64,000 nucleotides of DNA from UBA3824 sp017541145 (GCA_947168365.1 CAMVLO010000011.1:1-64000); one strand, 5' to 3'; shown: positions 23,139 through 32,701, counted from the stretch's first letter. Numbers and translations are program-made. The notes: generated by a model from the letters alone, not told the origin.

Positions 23139-23161
23139 GTATTATAAAAATAATCGCAAAT

Positions 23162-24298
23162 ATGAAAACACTTTTTTACCTTACACTGATAATACTTGCC
23201 GCAAATTTGTCAGCATCTGCGCAAAACGCTAAATATCAGGACGATAAAACGCAGCTTTTAATCAGAAAATTAAAACAAAATGCTGAGAGCGGAAAAATTA
23301 TGTTTGGAGTTGCAAACGGAGTTTCAAGAAATTTTGCCGACCCGTTTCCGTCGCAACCGGTTGTAAATGACTGTAAACAAATCACCGGAAAAAATCCTCA
23401 ATTTGTGGAAAATGATTTTTTGTTTGCTGACAATCCGTATTATTGGAATCAGGAAATTATGGCGACAAAAGAATTTGTAAAACAAGGCGGCGTAATCGGA
23501 TATTGTTGGCATCTAACCGGACCGAAATCCAATAATTTCAGAAAAAACGAACAGGACGAGCATTTGGTTGAAAAAATAATTTCAAACGAAAATTCGGATG
23601 AAAAAACATGGTATTTCTCATTGTTTGACACTCTTTTGATTCCGACTTTCAACGAGTTTGACTGTCCCGTTTTGTTCCGCCCTTTTCATGAGATGAACGG
23701 CAATTGGTTTTGGTGGGGAAGTACCACAATCACGCCGGAACAATATGTTGTACTTTACAGAATTACAGTTGATTACATCCGTAACAAAGGCGTAAAAAAT
23801 GTAATTTATACTTGGTCGCCGGACACAAGACTTACAACGGAATATTATCCGGGCGACGATTATGTTGACATCGTAGGGCTTGACTGTTACGAACCCGGAT
23901 GCTCGCCGTATCATGGTAACAAGATTTTTGCAATTGAGTTTAAAAAGTTGTTAGAATTTTGTAAAGAACATCACAAAATTGCAACAATAGCAGAAACCGG
24001 TTGCCGCGAAATTAACGGAATATGTTATTATCCTAACAAATATCCTTATTTTTGGACTTCAAAAGTTTTGAATGCTGTAACCGACAAAAATGGAAAGGGT
24101 AGGGGAATCGCCTACGTATTGTCTTGGTACAATGCAGATTGGAATCACGACAACAAAGGTCCGGCTTATATTCCGTACGTCGGATTTGAAAAACGTTTCG
24201 GCAAAAAAGGACAACAGGCAATCACCGATTTTATTAAATTTTCAAAAGCCGAAAACATGATATTTTTAGGCGATTTCAAAAAAAATATTTATGAATAA
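23162..24298 (+). CDS. secreted GH26 beta-mannanase-like glycoside hydrolase
   Basis: From ATG 23162 the protein has 378 residues with a signal peptide (LFYLTLIILAANLSASA). The catalytic domain has the GH26 acid/base motif LFRPFHEMNGNWFWWG (Glu near residue 177) and the nucleophile motif IATIAETG (Glu near 278). Other conserved parts are GGVIGYCWHLTGP and IYTWSPD. GH26 enzymes mostly cleave beta-mannans, some act on beta-glucans or xylan, and Bacteroidetes members act outside the cell or in the periplasm. There is no SusCD pair nearby, so this is not a typical polysaccharide utilisation locus. The end of the gene abuts the inverted repeat at 24318. Confidence 0.85.
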   Translation: MKTLFYLTLIILAANLSASAQNAKYQDDKTQLLIRKLKQNAESGKIMFGVANGVSRNFADPFPSQPVVNDCKQITGKNPQFVENDFLFADNPYYWNQEIMATKEFVKQGGVIGYCWHLTGPKSNNFRKNEQDEHLVEKIISNENSDEKTWYFSLFDTLLIPTFNEFDCPVLFRPFHEMNGNWFWWGSTTITPEQYVVLYRITVDYIRNKGVKNVIYTWSPDTRLTTEYYPGDDYVDIVGLDCYEPGCSPYHGNKIFAIEFKKLLEFCKEHHKIATIAETGCREINGICYYPNKYPYFWTSKVLNAVTDKNGKGRGIAYVLSWYNADWNHDNKGPAYIPYVGFEKRFGKKGQQAITDFIKFSKAENMIFLGDFKKNIYE

Positions 24299-24317
24299 CA
24301 GATGCTTTTTTGGAGCG

Positions 24318-24342
24318 TATAGGTCAAATTACAGGCTGAAAA
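24318..24342 (+). repeat. left arm of a 25-bp inverted repeat
   Basis: The arm starts TATAGGTCAAATT and ends CAGGCTGAAAA. Its reverse complement occurs at 27160-27184 with one mismatch (A or G at position 14). The arms are 2.8 kb apart and enclose the decayed gene, the small membrane protein and the Rpn-type nuclease. No obvious target duplication is seen outside the arms. Confidence 0.7.
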
Positions 24343-25047
24343 CCCTGTAATCTTGAACAATGCCACACGCAAGCCCCTTTACCTCGAGTTCATCGGGCAC
24401 GAGACCATTGGCGACTAATTGGAGGCGTTGGACAGCATCGAAAAGTATGGATTTGAAATTTACAACCGTTACCTCAGCATTGACACGCCGGGCGGAATGG
24501 TTTAGCCGGAGGACTTGGGAATTTTATAAAAAGTCTTTGGCTTGATGGAAATTCTTTGGCAACATCGTCAAAAATAAAAGATACTGTTGTAATTGACCAA
24601 AAATTTGATTATCTTTACCGCCGTGAAAGCGGTGAGTTTGTCGCAAAGTTTAATTACAGACGGCAAAAGCGACAGTTTGGTTTATTCACAAAACGGACAT
24701 CATAATGGGCATAGAAGAATACAGAGCCACCGGCGGAAACGCCGCATTATTAAAAGATTACCACCGCAAAAGCGATTCGCTGGCGCAGTGGCAAATCAAC
24801 TTTTTTCCGTATTCTGAACAAATTTACGCCTTTGATTATCGGATGAAAAAGACACTTGTATCGGGTTATATGCCAAGAGGTTACAACGCAGGATTTATTT
24901 ATGACGGCGGCTCACCGCATACCAATGCTCACAAAATTGGGATCAATTTGTAAATGATATGGGCGAATGGATGGGTGTAAATGATGTAGAAGCACAGACT
25001 AATGTGCTAATTAGATATTTGAGCTGCTGTAAAACCTACAATATTTA
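24343..25047 (+). pseudogene. decayed accessory gene, several frameshifts and stops
   Basis: The DNA between the GH26 gene and 25047 reads as protein-like pieces in changing frames. NPVILNNATRKPLYLEF and IEKYGFEIYNRYLSIDTPGG share one frame broken by TAA and TAG. Then come IKDTVVIDQKFDYLYRRE and FVAKFNY, next MGIEEYRATGGNAALLKDYH and FPYSEQIYAFDYRMKKTLVS, and finally FVNDMGEWMGVNDVEAQ up to a stop at about 25046. At least three frameshifts and three internal stops are visible. I do not recognise the family. The first part is richer in G and C than the surroundings. It may be a worn secreted or toxin-like protein, which would fit the small membrane gene after it. Confidence 0.6.
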
Positions 25048-25057
25048 AGGAGATTTT

Positions 25058-25420
25058 TTGGATGTTTCCTTTATGTCTTTCTTTTTTTATACTCAAGGAT
25101 TGGTCATACAATTTATACTCATGCTATTTTGTTACTGTATTATGAAGGGAAAATATAGATATGTGTCATTAGCCTTGATACTTTTACTGAGTTTTGATTT
25201 GCTATATAATATATATTCTCTTTTATTGTTTGGAAATATGAAAGGGCATCATAGTATCGGTCATGTGTTACATATATTAATAAACAAAGCTCTTTATTGG
25301 ACATTAACCTTGATTGTATGCAAAATATACATGTTTGTGCGACTTCTAATGTTGTATTGTCGTGAGTATTCAGAATCTTTGCTTTGCAAATTTATAAGAA
25401 AAGACAACCAAGCCCCATAA
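25058..25420 (+). CDS. small three-span membrane protein
   Basis: This frame encodes 120 residues with three hydrophobic segments: GLVIQFILMLFCYCI, VSLALILLLSFDLLYNIYSL and ALYWTLTLIVCKIYMFV. The start chosen is TTG 25058, because AAGGAG at 25047-25052 lies at the right distance. ATG 25073 is the alternative. A strong Shine-Dalgarno site is rare in this phylum and may mark foreign DNA. It directly follows the decayed gene and lies inside the inverted repeat. By position and size it could be the surviving immunity partner of a lost toxin, but no family is recognised. Confidence 0.5.
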   Translation: MDVSFMSFFFYTQGLVIQFILMLFCYCIMKGKYRYVSLALILLLSFDLLYNIYSLLLFGNMKGHHSIGHVLHILINKALYWTLTLIVCKIYMFVRLLMLYCREYSESLLCKFIRKDNQAP

Positions 25421-25808
25421 ACACCAACCTAACTCATCCAATAACACCCCCTACAAACTAACAACTTGTAGTATCACTTACATAGCAATATAACAAAATG
25501 GTTTCAACCCTTTTATTGGATATCAATAAAACCTTGACAAACAGAATATTGTACAAATTACAAAGACCCCTTCAAAAAGCGGGTGTCCCTCGATATTGCC
25601 ACTAGTTCAACCGCATTCAGGGATTCGTTCCATTCGTCAAAAAACAAAACAACTTGTTGTTTTGTTTTTATCCGTGTTATTCAGTGCCTTCTGTGGTTAA
25701 AAAAGATTTCGTTTCATTCGTTTAATTCGGTGTTAAAAGAAAAACAAAAATTTGGAGAAAAGAAAGCAAACCGCTACATTTGTAGCATAACTATAAAAGC
25801 GACATATC
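25421..25808. other. gap without genes; traces of degenerate repeats
   Basis: No convincing coding frame or RNA is visible. Around 25670-25740 are words such as TCCGTGTTATTCAGTG and TTCGTTTAATTCGGTG. They resemble the end of the intergenic repeat at 843-985 and worn dispersed repeats common in this phylum. Confidence 0.4.
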
Positions 25809-26642
25809 ATGTCAAAATATCTTAACCCGAAAGTAGACCTAACGTTCAAAAAAATCTTTGGCGAGCATCCCAACCTCGTCAAAAGCCTTTTGAACGCACT
25901 ATTGCCGTTGCCCGAAGGCATGACAATCGAGAAAGTTGACATCATCAGTTCAGAAAATGTTCCTGAAAATCCGGTGAAAAAATATTCAATAGTTGATGTC
26001 CGTTGTACTGACAATAATGGACGCGGTTTTATAGTTGAGATGCAGTCGTATTGGAACAAAGAGTTTTTCTCGCGCACGCTTTTCAATGCCGCCTCGATGT
26101 ATACAAAACAGTTGGCGAAAGGCAATCCTTTTGATAATTTGAAAGAGGTTTACGCGCTTGCCCTTGTTAATGATGAAGCCTTTGATTATGAGGGCGATAA
26201 CGGTTACATGCAAGAGTTTTATATCATCAATAAAAATCATCCCAAAGATATTCGCCACGACCTTTCGTTGATATTTATTGAGCTTGTAAAATACAAACCT
26301 ATCGACAGAGGCAGTCGTGCCATTAAAGATTTATGGCTTAGATTTTTAACCGAAATCAACGAACAAACTGAAATCGTAGATTCAGTATTGCTTGAAAATC
26401 CGGAAATTAGTCAAGCACTAAATATTGTAGAAAGAAGTGCTTATTCGGATTCTGATTTATACGTTTACGAGGATGCTTTGCTTGAAGTGATGACTCAGCG
26501 AAATAGTTTGAAAAACGAGCGAGCAAAAGGAAAAGCTGAAGAAAAACTCGAAACCGCCAAACGTATGAAAGAGAAAGGTTTTGATTTGCAGTCGATTGCC
26601 GATATAACTCAATTATCTGTTGAAGACATCGAAAAGTTGTAA
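25809..26642 (+). CDS. Rpn-type PD-(D/E)XK nuclease / 'transposase' (PF12784-like)
   Basis: This 277-residue protein opens with MSKYLNPKVDLTFKKIFGE, the standard start of the PD-(D/E)XK nuclease family transposases. The nuclease core follows: IVDVRCTDNNGRGFIVEMQ with the catalytic Asp and the E-x-Q triad element near residues 61-78. A helical part (EVYALALVNDEAF) and the typical tail (KRMKEKGFDLQSIADITQLS) complete it. Related Rpn proteins promote recombination in E. coli, and the family is linked to mobile DNA or defence. True transposition has not been shown for it. It overlaps the next gene by one base (TAATG). It lies inside the 25-bp inverted repeat. Confidence 0.85.
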   Translation: MSKYLNPKVDLTFKKIFGEHPNLVKSLLNALLPLPEGMTIEKVDIISSENVPENPVKKYSIVDVRCTDNNGRGFIVEMQSYWNKEFFSRTLFNAASMYTKQLAKGNPFDNLKEVYALALVNDEAFDYEGDNGYMQEFYIINKNHPKDIRHDLSLIFIELVKYKPIDRGSRAIKDLWLRFLTEINEQTEIVDSVLLENPEISQALNIVERSAYSDSDLYVYEDALLEVMTQRNSLKNERAKGKAEEKLETAKRMKEKGFDLQSIADITQLSVEDIEKL

Positions 26643-26992
26643 TGGGAAAAAACGAATATTTAACAAGTTTTTCGCACGGCGGTATTAAAATTACAAATTT
26701 AGATTTAGCTAATAAAATATTTGGATTTACACCTAAATATATTAATAGTTGTTTAAATTTGCAATTTGTAGAAGAACATTATAAAACAAAATATTGTACA
26801 CTATATGAATATTATATTGGTTTAAGTTTAGTGGCCTTTTTTATTTTATTTGTTTTTGTTAAATATTATAATATAAAATACGATTATAATTTATATAAAA
26901 ATCATATTGAAACAATGATATATTTATTTAAAACAATGCCTAAAGAAAAATTTGAACAAATAAGTTTTGAATTGGGAGTTAAGGAGTTATAA
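26642..26992 (+). CDS. small AT-rich membrane protein coupled to the Rpn-type nuclease
   Basis: The frame starts on the last base of the nuclease stop codon (TAATG), so translation is likely coupled. It encodes 116 residues with one membrane span (LVAFFILFVFV near residue 60) and charged flanks. Base composition is far more AT-rich than the nuclease gene, which suggests a different origin. No family is recognised. Without the overlap I would doubt that it is expressed. Confidence 0.5.
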   Translation: MGKNEYLTSFSHGGIKITNLDLANKIFGFTPKYINSCLNLQFVEEHYKTKYCTLYEYYIGLSLVAFFILFVFVKYYNIKYDYNLYKNHIETMIYLFKTMPKEKFEQISFELGVKEL

Positions 26993-27392
26993 AACGATAA
27001 TGTTAGCCGAAAAGTCAAACACCAACAACCTGACAGAAGGCGTATTCTCCGACTCGGCTCTATTCCTTACGGGGTGCTCCCCGGCATTGCCCCAATATGC
27101 TTCAAGCCTAAGTCACAAAAATAGGAAATAGTGTGGATAAACTGACAAAAACAGTTGAATTTTCAGCCTGCAATTTGACCTATAAACCTTTTTTTTTGAT
27201 TAAATGTTTTGTGGTTAACTTATTATGTATCAATAATTGACGTTGTAATATCGAAACTAAAAATAATAAAAACGGCAATTTGTTTTCGTTAATAAAAATT
27301 TTTATTAATTTTGGGTTTTGGAATTAAAGTGGAACTTTATTAGCAAAATGAACTAACTATCAGTAACTTAGCAAGTTCATTACAAAAACAAA
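26993..27392. other. gap holding the right inverted-repeat arm
   Basis: No coding frame is convincing. The segment 27003-27110 is richer in G and C (GGGGTGCTCCCCGGCATTGC) and looks like worn coding DNA. The inverted-repeat arm lies at 27160-27184. The last 200 bases are AT-rich and should hold the promoter of the oligopeptidase gene. Confidence 0.5.
27160..27184 (-). repeat. right arm of the 25-bp inverted repeat
   Basis: Read on the minus strand it begins TATAGGTCAAATT and ends CAGGCTGAAAA, matching 24318-24342 in 24 of 25 positions by eye. Similarity stops abruptly on both sides. Confidence 0.7.
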
Positions 27393-29498
27393 ATGAATAG
27401 CGTATTTAAGTTAACAATTTTATTAACTATATCAATGGCAAGTGCATGTAATTCAGGCGATAATGCACCTGAAGCAGAAAAAATAGAAAAAGAATTCACT
27501 GAATTTGGCAATACCCGCACGGATAATTACTATTGGATGAACGACCGTAAGAATCCGAAAGTGATGTCATATTTAAAAGCAGAGAATGATTATTTTGACA
27601 GAACATTTTTAAAGAAAAAAAAGAAACTTACCGATAAGATTTTCAAAGAAATGAAAGACAGAGTAAAAGAAGCCGATTCTACTGCTCCGTACTATGAAAA
27701 TGGATATTGGTATTACATCAAATACGAAAAAGACAAGGATTACGAAATATATTGCAGAAAAAAAGATCTTGATACCTCAGAAGAAGAGATTCTCTTGGAT
27801 GTCAATATCTTAGCTGAGACAAACGATTATTGCGATGTGGACGGAATTGTAATAAGTCCAAACAACAATACAATGGCTTATGCGATTGACACAATTTCCA
27901 GAAGACGTTATGAAATCAGATTTTTCAATTTGATGACTCACTCGGAAATGAGTGGTAAAATAATGAATACCGATGGCGACATCGTTTTTGCAAATGATTC
28001 GCGTACAACATTTTATGTCAGCAAAGAAACTACAACGCTCCGTCCGTCAAAGGTTTTCAGACATCTTGTTGGTATGAATTCCAGTCAAGACAAGGAAATT
28101 TTTTACGAGGAAGACGAAAAGTACGAACTTACTATCGAAAAAAGTAAGTCAGACGAATATATTTTCATAAATCACAATAGCACAACAACTTCGGAAGTAC
28201 GATTGATTAGTTGCTCCAATCCGTACAAAGATCCGTGGGTTTTCAGAAAGAGAGAACAAGGTCACGAATATTATGTTGACCATTGCAACGGAAGATTTTA
28301 TATCAGAACCAACGAGAAGGGTAAAAACTTCTGCATAATGACTTGTGATTCTGTAGCTTACGACAACAATTGGGAAGTTTTGGTTCCACATCGTGACAGC
28401 GTTTTGATTCAAGATTTTGAAGTTTTTGACAATTATTTGGTTCTTGAGGAAATGCGTGACGGTTTGGTTTGTTACGAAATTATGGATCTTCAAACCAAGA
28501 AAACGCATCTTTTGGATTTCGGACAGGAAACATATTCGGCTTGGACAGGCTACAATCCGGAGTCAAAATCGAAAGAATTCAGATACGGATATTCATCTTT
28601 CAATACACCTAACTCGGTGATTCTCTACAATATGGAAACTCACGAGAAAAAGATTTTGAAGGAAGACGAAGTTCCTACTTTTAACAAAGATCTTTACGAT
28701 GTAAAGCGTATAATGGTAACAAGTCAGGATAGTGTAAAAATTCCGGTTTCGATGCTTTACAAAAAAGGTACGGATTTAACTTCTGAAAATTTGGTTTTGC
28801 AATATGCTTACGGAGCTTACGGATATTCGGAAGATGATAACTTTTTTCAAAGCATTTTCAGCCTTGTTGACCGTGGATTTGTATTTGTAATTGCCCACGT
28901 AAGAGGCGGCAGCGAAATGGGTTACTCTTGGTATGAGGACGGTAAACTTCTGAAAAAGGAAAATACATTCAACGATTTTATCGATGTAAGCAAATATTTA
29001 ATCAACGAAGGCTACACTTCGCCCGACAAACTTTTTGCGATGGGCGGTTCGGCAGGCGGACTTTTGATGGGTGCAATTGTAAATATGAATCCCGAATTGT
29101 ACAAAGCCGTAATTGCGGAAGTGCCTTTTGTTGACGTTGTTACAACGATGCTTGACCCCACAATTCCGCTTACAACAGGCGAATATGAGGAATGGGGCAA
29201 TCCAAACGAAGAAGAATATTACAATTATATTTTGTCGTACTCGCCGTATGATAATGTAAAAGAGCAGGATTATCCTGCGATGTTGGTTACAACAGGACTT
29301 CATGATTCGCAAGTTCAATATTGGGAACCGGCAAAATGGGTTGCAAAACTTCGAGATTATAAGACAGACAACAATCCGTTGTATCTATATACAAATATGA
29401 AAGCCGGTCACTCCGGAAATACAGGACGATATGGCAACCTGAAGGAGACGGCAAAGGTTTACACATTTATTTTGGATATTGCGGGCATAAAAGAATAA
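27393..29498 (+). CDS. oligopeptidase B-like S9A lipoprotein
   Basis: This 701-residue protein has a lipoprotein signal (TILLTISMASAC, acylated Cys near residue 19). The S9A propeller start is TRTDNYYWMNDRKNPKV. The C-terminal hydrolase domain has the nucleophile GGSAGGLLMG (Ser near 552) and the histidine loop KAGHSGNTG (His near 672). The GEYEEWGNP element carries the acidic residues that give oligopeptidase B its preference for Arg/Lys at P1. It should cleave short basic peptides in the envelope. It is the first gene of a tight rightward run: the exonuclease starts 5 bases after its stop. Confidence 0.85.
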   Translation: MNSVFKLTILLTISMASACNSGDNAPEAEKIEKEFTEFGNTRTDNYYWMNDRKNPKVMSYLKAENDYFDRTFLKKKKKLTDKIFKEMKDRVKEADSTAPYYENGYWYYIKYEKDKDYEIYCRKKDLDTSEEEILLDVNILAETNDYCDVDGIVISPNNNTMAYAIDTISRRRYEIRFFNLMTHSEMSGKIMNTDGDIVFANDSRTTFYVSKETTTLRPSKVFRHLVGMNSSQDKEIFYEEDEKYELTIEKSKSDEYIFINHNSTTTSEVRLISCSNPYKDPWVFRKREQGHEYYVDHCNGRFYIRTNEKGKNFCIMTCDSVAYDNNWEVLVPHRDSVLIQDFEVFDNYLVLEEMRDGLVCYEIMDLQTKKTHLLDFGQETYSAWTGYNPESKSKEFRYGYSSFNTPNSVILYNMETHEKKILKEDEVPTFNKDLYDVKRIMVTSQDSVKIPVSMLYKKGTDLTSENLVLQYAYGAYGYSEDDNFFQSIFSLVDRGFVFVIAHVRGGSEMGYSWYEDGKLLKKENTFNDFIDVSKYLINEGYTSPDKLFAMGGSAGGLLMGAIVNMNPELYKAVIAEVPFVDVVTTMLDPTIPLTTGEYEEWGNPNEEEYYNYILSYSPYDNVKEQDYPAMLVTTGLHDSQVQYWEPAKWVAKLRDYKTDNNPLYLYTNMKAGHSGNTGRYGNLKETAKVYTFILDIAGIKE

Positions 29499-29502
29499 TC
29501 AA

Positions 29503-30087
29503 GTGCAGTTCAACGAAAATATATCAAGAGATGATTTGAATGCGTTGCCTTTGCAAGCATTTAAGAAGGAGATTCATGTTATCGACTCTTTGGACAAAGT
29601 TGAAGAGGCCGCCGAGTATTTGAAAAAACAAAAGATGCTCGGTTTCGATACAGAAACTAAACCTTCGTTTCAGAAGGGTCAAAAAAATAAAGTAGCTCTC
29701 CTCCAGCTTAGTACAGAGGAACACGCATTCTTAATTAGAATCTGCAAAATCGGTCTGCCAAAACCTATCGCAGACATACTCGCAGATGAGAACATCCTGA
29801 AAATGGGAGTTGCAATCCGTGATGATATCAAGGGTTTGCAGAAATGGCAATTTTTTGAACCGGCGGGGTTTATCGAACTTTCTAATTTCGCGAAAGAATT
29901 TGGTATACAAGCTTCCGGTCTGAAAAAACTTTGCGGTATTGTGATGGGTTTTAGAATTTCAAAGTCAAAACAACTTTCCAATTGGGAAGAGGAATACCTC
30001 GAACCGGGACAAAAAACTTACGGCGCAACTGATGCTTGGGCCGGTTTAATGATATACAAAAAATTAAAAAATATCGAAGAAAATTAA
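29503..30087 (+). CDS. 3'-5' exonuclease, DEDDy (RNase D-like) family
   Basis: This 194-residue protein has the four DEDDy acids: FDTETKPSF (Asp and Glu, Exo I), MGVAIRDDI (Asp, Exo II), and YGATDAWAGLMIY (Tyr and Asp, Exo III). It is a stand-alone exonuclease domain without HRDC, as is common in Bacteroidetes. The substrate may be RNA or DNA 3' ends. The start is GTG 29503; no in-frame ATG occurs before residue 45, which would remove the first catalytic motif. It lies between the oligopeptidase and galK with gaps of only a few bases. Confidence 0.85.
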   Translation: MQFNENISRDDLNALPLQAFKKEIHVIDSLDKVEEAAEYLKKQKMLGFDTETKPSFQKGQKNKVALLQLSTEEHAFLIRICKIGLPKPIADILADENILKMGVAIRDDIKGLQKWQFFEPAGFIELSNFAKEFGIQASGLKKLCGIVMGFRISKSKQLSNWEEEYLEPGQKTYGATDAWAGLMIYKKLKNIEEN

Positions 30088-30089
30088 CT

Positions 30090-31250
30090 ATGAATAGCCA
30101 GTTATTACAACAAATCGTAAAAAAATATGAGAGTCTTTATGGTTCTGACCATATTGAAGTTAGAGCTCCGGGTAGAATAAATCTTATCGGCGAGCACACT
30201 GATTACAACGAAGGTTATGTATTGCCTTGCGCAGTAAGTCCGGCAATTTATTTTGCTATGGGTAGCAGAGAAGACGGCAAAGTTTGCTTGAATTCTTATG
30301 ATTACGATTCTTATTGTGAATTTTCAATCAGCCAAAAAGAGGCTCCTAAAGAACAATGGGCATCTTATCTCTACGGTATTACTCAGATTATTCAAGAAAA
30401 AGGTCACAAAATAAAAGGTTTCAATTGCGTTTTTGGCGGTGATGTTCCTGTTGGTGCCGGGATGTCAAGTTCTGCTGCATTGGAAAGCGGTTTGTGTCTC
30501 GGAATTTCTGAACTCAACGGTTTGAACCTCGACAAAATGGAAATGGCAAAGATTGGTCAACGCTCTGAACATGAATATGTTGGCGTAAAATGTGGTATCA
30601 TGGACCAATTTGCAAGTATTTTCGGTAAACAAGGTAAATGCGTAAGACTCGATTGCAAAACTCTTGAATATGAATACTCTAAACTTGACATGAAGGATTA
30701 CATCTTTGTACTTACAGATACCAAAGTAAAACATTCTCTTGCATCAAGCGAGTACAATACAAGACGTAGCGAATGTGCTTCTGGTGTTGAGGCTTTGAAG
30801 TCTAAATATCCGGAAATCAATTCGTTGCGCAATGCTACAGTTGATCAATTGAAATCTGTAATCGGTAAAATTACTGATACAATTTACAACCGTTGCAAAT
30901 ATGTTATCGAAGAAAACGAACGTGTTATCAAAGCGTGTGAAGCTCTGAATAACAACGATTTGGAAACTTTTGGAAATCTTCTTTATCTTTCTCACAACGG
31001 TTTGAGCAAGATGTATCAGGTAAGTTGTCCGGAATTGGATTGGCTTGTAGATCAAACCAAAAACATGGATTATATCCTCGGTTCAAGAATGATGGGCGGC
31101 GGATTCGGCGGTTGTACTCTCAGCCTTATCAAAGCTGACAAACTCGATGAATACAAGTCAGTTATCGCACCGGCTTACAAAAAACAGTTTAACATCGAAT
31201 GCAAATTTTACGCTGCAACTGCTGAAGAAGGTACAGCGTTGGTAAAATAA
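30090..31250 (+). CDS. galK: galactokinase
   Basis: Starting at ATG 30090, two bases after the exonuclease stop, the enzyme has 386 residues. It phosphorylates galactose at C1 in the Leloir pathway. The GalK signature APGRINLIGEHTDYNEGYVLP is near residue 27, the ATP motif VPVGAGMSSSAALE near 120, and the third GHMP motif MMGGGFGGCTL near 334. The longer frame from 30036 would overlap the exonuclease and adds no conserved sequence. No galT or galE is adjacent. The following mutase could feed the resulting sugar phosphates onward. Confidence 0.95.
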   Translation: MNSQLLQQIVKKYESLYGSDHIEVRAPGRINLIGEHTDYNEGYVLPCAVSPAIYFAMGSREDGKVCLNSYDYDSYCEFSISQKEAPKEQWASYLYGITQIIQEKGHKIKGFNCVFGGDVPVGAGMSSSAALESGLCLGISELNGLNLDKMEMAKIGQRSEHEYVGVKCGIMDQFASIFGKQGKCVRLDCKTLEYEYSKLDMKDYIFVLTDTKVKHSLASSEYNTRRSECASGVEALKSKYPEINSLRNATVDQLKSVIGKITDTIYNRCKYVIEENERVIKACEALNNNDLETFGNLLYLSHNGLSKMYQVSCPELDWLVDQTKNMDYILGSRMMGGGFGGCTLSLIKADKLDEYKSVIAPAYKKQFNIECKFYAATAEEGTALVK

Positions 31251-31281
31251 CTTATTTTCAAACCCTCTAAAAAATAATACC

Positions 31282-32622
31282 ATGAAAAACGCATTTCACG
31301 CATACGATATTAGGGGTATTTACAACGAGGATTTCAATAAAGAAGATGTTTACAAAATAGGCTTCTTTATTTCTCAACTCCTTAATACCAAGGAAATTGT
31401 AGTGGGTCGTGACGGTAGAAATTCGTCGCCTGAAATTCATGAAGCTTTGTTGAAAGGCATCACCGATTCGGGCGCAGATGTTTACGATATCGGTCTGGCA
31501 ACCACTCCTATGGTTTATTTCGCAACAGCAAACTACGGTTTCAAAGCCGGAGTTCAAATTACGGCTTCTCACAATCCGGCAAAATACAACGGATTGAAGA
31601 TTTCAAGAGAAAACGCATTGCCGGTCGGTTATGATTCCGGTCTTGACAAACTTGAAAAACTTGCTACCGAAGGCGAAATAAAACCTGTTGCTAACAAAGG
31701 TAAAGTTTACGAGAAAAACATTCGTCAGGATTATATCAATTTTCAACAGAAATTTTTGAAAGACTGTTCGAATATCAAAGTCGGCGTAGATATTTCAAAC
31801 GGCGCAGCAAGCGTAATTATTCGTGATATTTGGCCTTCAGATTTTACATATATCAATCAGGAACTTGACGGCAATTTCCCTAACCATTCACCAAATCCGT
31901 TGATGGAAGAAAATACACGTCAGATGCAGCAACTCGTTAAAAATGAGAAGCTTGATATCGGATTGGTATTTGATGGCGATGCCGACAGAGTTGTATTTGT
32001 AGATGACCTCGGCAGACATATTGCTCCTGACTTGATTATTGCTGCAATGGCTGACTATTTCTTCAATGAAAGAAAGATGAAAGGCATTGTAATTGAAGAT
32101 ATTAGAACTTCAAAATCAGTAGGAGAGTACATCGCAAACTTTGGCGGTGAGATGTATATGTGGAAAGTCGGTCGTGCAAATGCGGCACCTCGTTTGAGAG
32201 AACTTGACGGTATTTACGGCGGCGAATTTGCAGGACATTACTATTTCAAAGATTTCTTCTACTCAGATTCAGGAATTTTGGCAGGTACAATTGTACTTGG
32301 AATTGTCAGCAAACTGAAAGCTGAAGGCAAGAAATTTTCTGCTCTTATCGACGAAATTACACATTATTACAATTCCGGCGAAATCAACTTCAAACTCGAA
32401 GACAAAAAAGGCGCAATGGAACGTGTAAAAAATTATTTCGTTGAGAAAGAAAAACCGACTGCATTTTACGATTTCGACGGCTACAGAGTTGAATATCAGG
32501 ATTGGTGGTTTAATATCAGAATGAGTAACACCGAACCTTATTTGCGTTTGCTCTGCGAAGCCAAAACCAAAGAAATGCTTCAAGAAAAAGTTGATGTAAT
32601 TTCCAAATTGATTACTCAGTAA
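31282..32622 (+). CDS. phosphomannomutase/phosphoglucomutase
   Basis: This 446-residue enzyme starts at AFHAYDIRGIYNEDF. It has the phosphoserine loop QITASHNPAKYNGLK near residue 93, the metal loop FDGDADRVVFVDD near 231, GGEFAGHYYF near 313 and the phosphate loop MSNTEPYLRLL near 413. The class is AlgC/ManB-like and converts mannose- or glucose-6-phosphate to the 1-phosphate for nucleotide sugar synthesis. It follows galK by 31 bases and ends the run at a terminator. It differs clearly from the longer mutase at 21338. Confidence 0.9.
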   Translation: MKNAFHAYDIRGIYNEDFNKEDVYKIGFFISQLLNTKEIVVGRDGRNSSPEIHEALLKGITDSGADVYDIGLATTPMVYFATANYGFKAGVQITASHNPAKYNGLKISRENALPVGYDSGLDKLEKLATEGEIKPVANKGKVYEKNIRQDYINFQQKFLKDCSNIKVGVDISNGAASVIIRDIWPSDFTYINQELDGNFPNHSPNPLMEENTRQMQQLVKNEKLDIGLVFDGDADRVVFVDDLGRHIAPDLIIAAMADYFFNERKMKGIVIEDIRTSKSVGEYIANFGGEMYMWKVGRANAAPRLRELDGIYGGEFAGHYYFKDFFYSDSGILAGTIVLGIVSKLKAEGKKFSALIDEITHYYNSGEINFKLEDKKGAMERVKNYFVEKEKPTAFYDFDGYRVEYQDWWFNIRMSNTEPYLRLLCEAKTKEMLQEKVDVISKLITQ

Positions 32623-32652
32623 AAAACTGATATACAACAAGTTTAAATGTTA

Positions 32653-32701
32653 AAAGAGGCTGTTCCTGATAAGAAATTGCTTTTTGGGAACATCCTCTTT
32701 T
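32653..32701 (+). terminator. terminator of the oligopeptidase-galK-mutase run
   Basis: AAAGAGG, a mismatch and TGTTCC pair with GGAACA, a mismatch and CCTCTTT, followed by a short T run. Confidence 0.8.
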
